Assembly (NCBI GenBank): GCA_015056815.1
Contig: SVFN01000011.1
Coordinates: 57,101-121,100, forward strand
DNA length: 64,000 bases
Direction of reading: 5' to 3'
DNA from: Lachnospiraceae bacterium
GTDB lineage: Bacteria > Bacillota > Clostridia > Lachnospirales > Lachnospiraceae
The stretch's first letter is position 1. Every line of letters begins with the position of its first letter. The position numbers were made by a program, and so were the translations under genes. Shown piece by piece: positions 63,957 to 64,000 of the stretch. The notes below the pieces were generated by a model. That model made no database searches and was not told where the DNA came from. It worked only from the letters and a program-made list of their open reading frames with translations.

Positions 63957-64000
63957 CAAATAAGAAACACAAGAGAATGATAGCATTGCTGTTGTTCTCT

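Noticed and set aside
63478..64000. CRISPR array next to cas1
   Set aside because: No regularly spaced direct repeats are present; only a hairpin and an Rpn remnant are seen.

Overview
The window looks like chromosomal DNA of a gut Firmicute of the class Clostridia, most likely family Lachnospiraceae. The reasons are class III fructose-bisphosphatase, the CD1871A-type CXXC miniprotein, Rpn-family nucleases, YesM/YesN two-component genes, strong AGGAGG-type ribosome binding sites, BspA-type leucine-rich repeats on secreted proteins, and a secreted multi-modular xylan-degrading apparatus. Species cannot be fixed from the sequence alone.

Layout. 1-10.1 kb is housekeeping and signalling, all on the minus strand: fbp (cut by the window edge), dapB, glycerate kinase, a chemoreceptor, nagA with a HAD hydrolase, and a hybrid histidine kinase. 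10.3-11.6 kb holds a plus-strand pair made of a 105-aa protein and a short HipA-like kinase. 11.6-16.6 kb encodes a 1677-aa secreted adhesin or enzyme-like protein (C39-like peptidase, carbohydrate or surface modules, 11 helical repeats, BspA LRR). 17-19.1 kb has an XRE regulator and an Rpn nuclease with an 8 x 42-bp coiled-coil minisatellite. 19.2-33.7 kb is a xylan locus: a YesN-type regulator, a solute-binding lipoprotein and a YesM-type kinase in one operon, then a GH10 xylanase and a 2166-aa protein with two GH43 domains and several carbohydrate-binding modules.

34-43.7 kb is the most unusual part. It contains an LRAT-fold protein with a small acidic glycine-zipper partner, a 1517-aa protein of unknown function (two PH-like segments, a four-times-repeated DGxx(F/Y) motif, an L7/L12-C-like end), an XRE regulator, and an operon of two zinc-ribbon membrane proteins (one with a YARHG domain) preceded by two small unknown genes. 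This is the best candidate here for an undescribed system. 43.8-45.9 kb has a degraded Rpn nuclease and a WYL regulator.

46-54.5 kb carries an ABC-transporter/GntR operon of the YtrA type behind a strong promoter with an embedded palindrome, then ptsI with a stump of ptsH in front of it, and a second ABC exporter. 54.5-60.7 kb has an amylosucrase-like GH13, a second chemoreceptor, an extracytoplasmic thiol module (TlpA-like lipoprotein, CD1871A-type miniprotein, polyferredoxin membrane protein) and TspO. 60.7-64 kb has csm6, cas2 and cas1 on the minus strand, with no CRISPR array and no Cas10-Csm genes in view. To their right lie a headless Rpn remnant and a hairpin resembling an IS200/IS605-type end.

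Most of the window reads as stable chromosome. Accessory or turnover signs concentrate at 10-19 kb, 33.7-46 kb and 63.5-64 kb. No tRNA or rRNA gene, riboswitch or CRISPR array was recognised.
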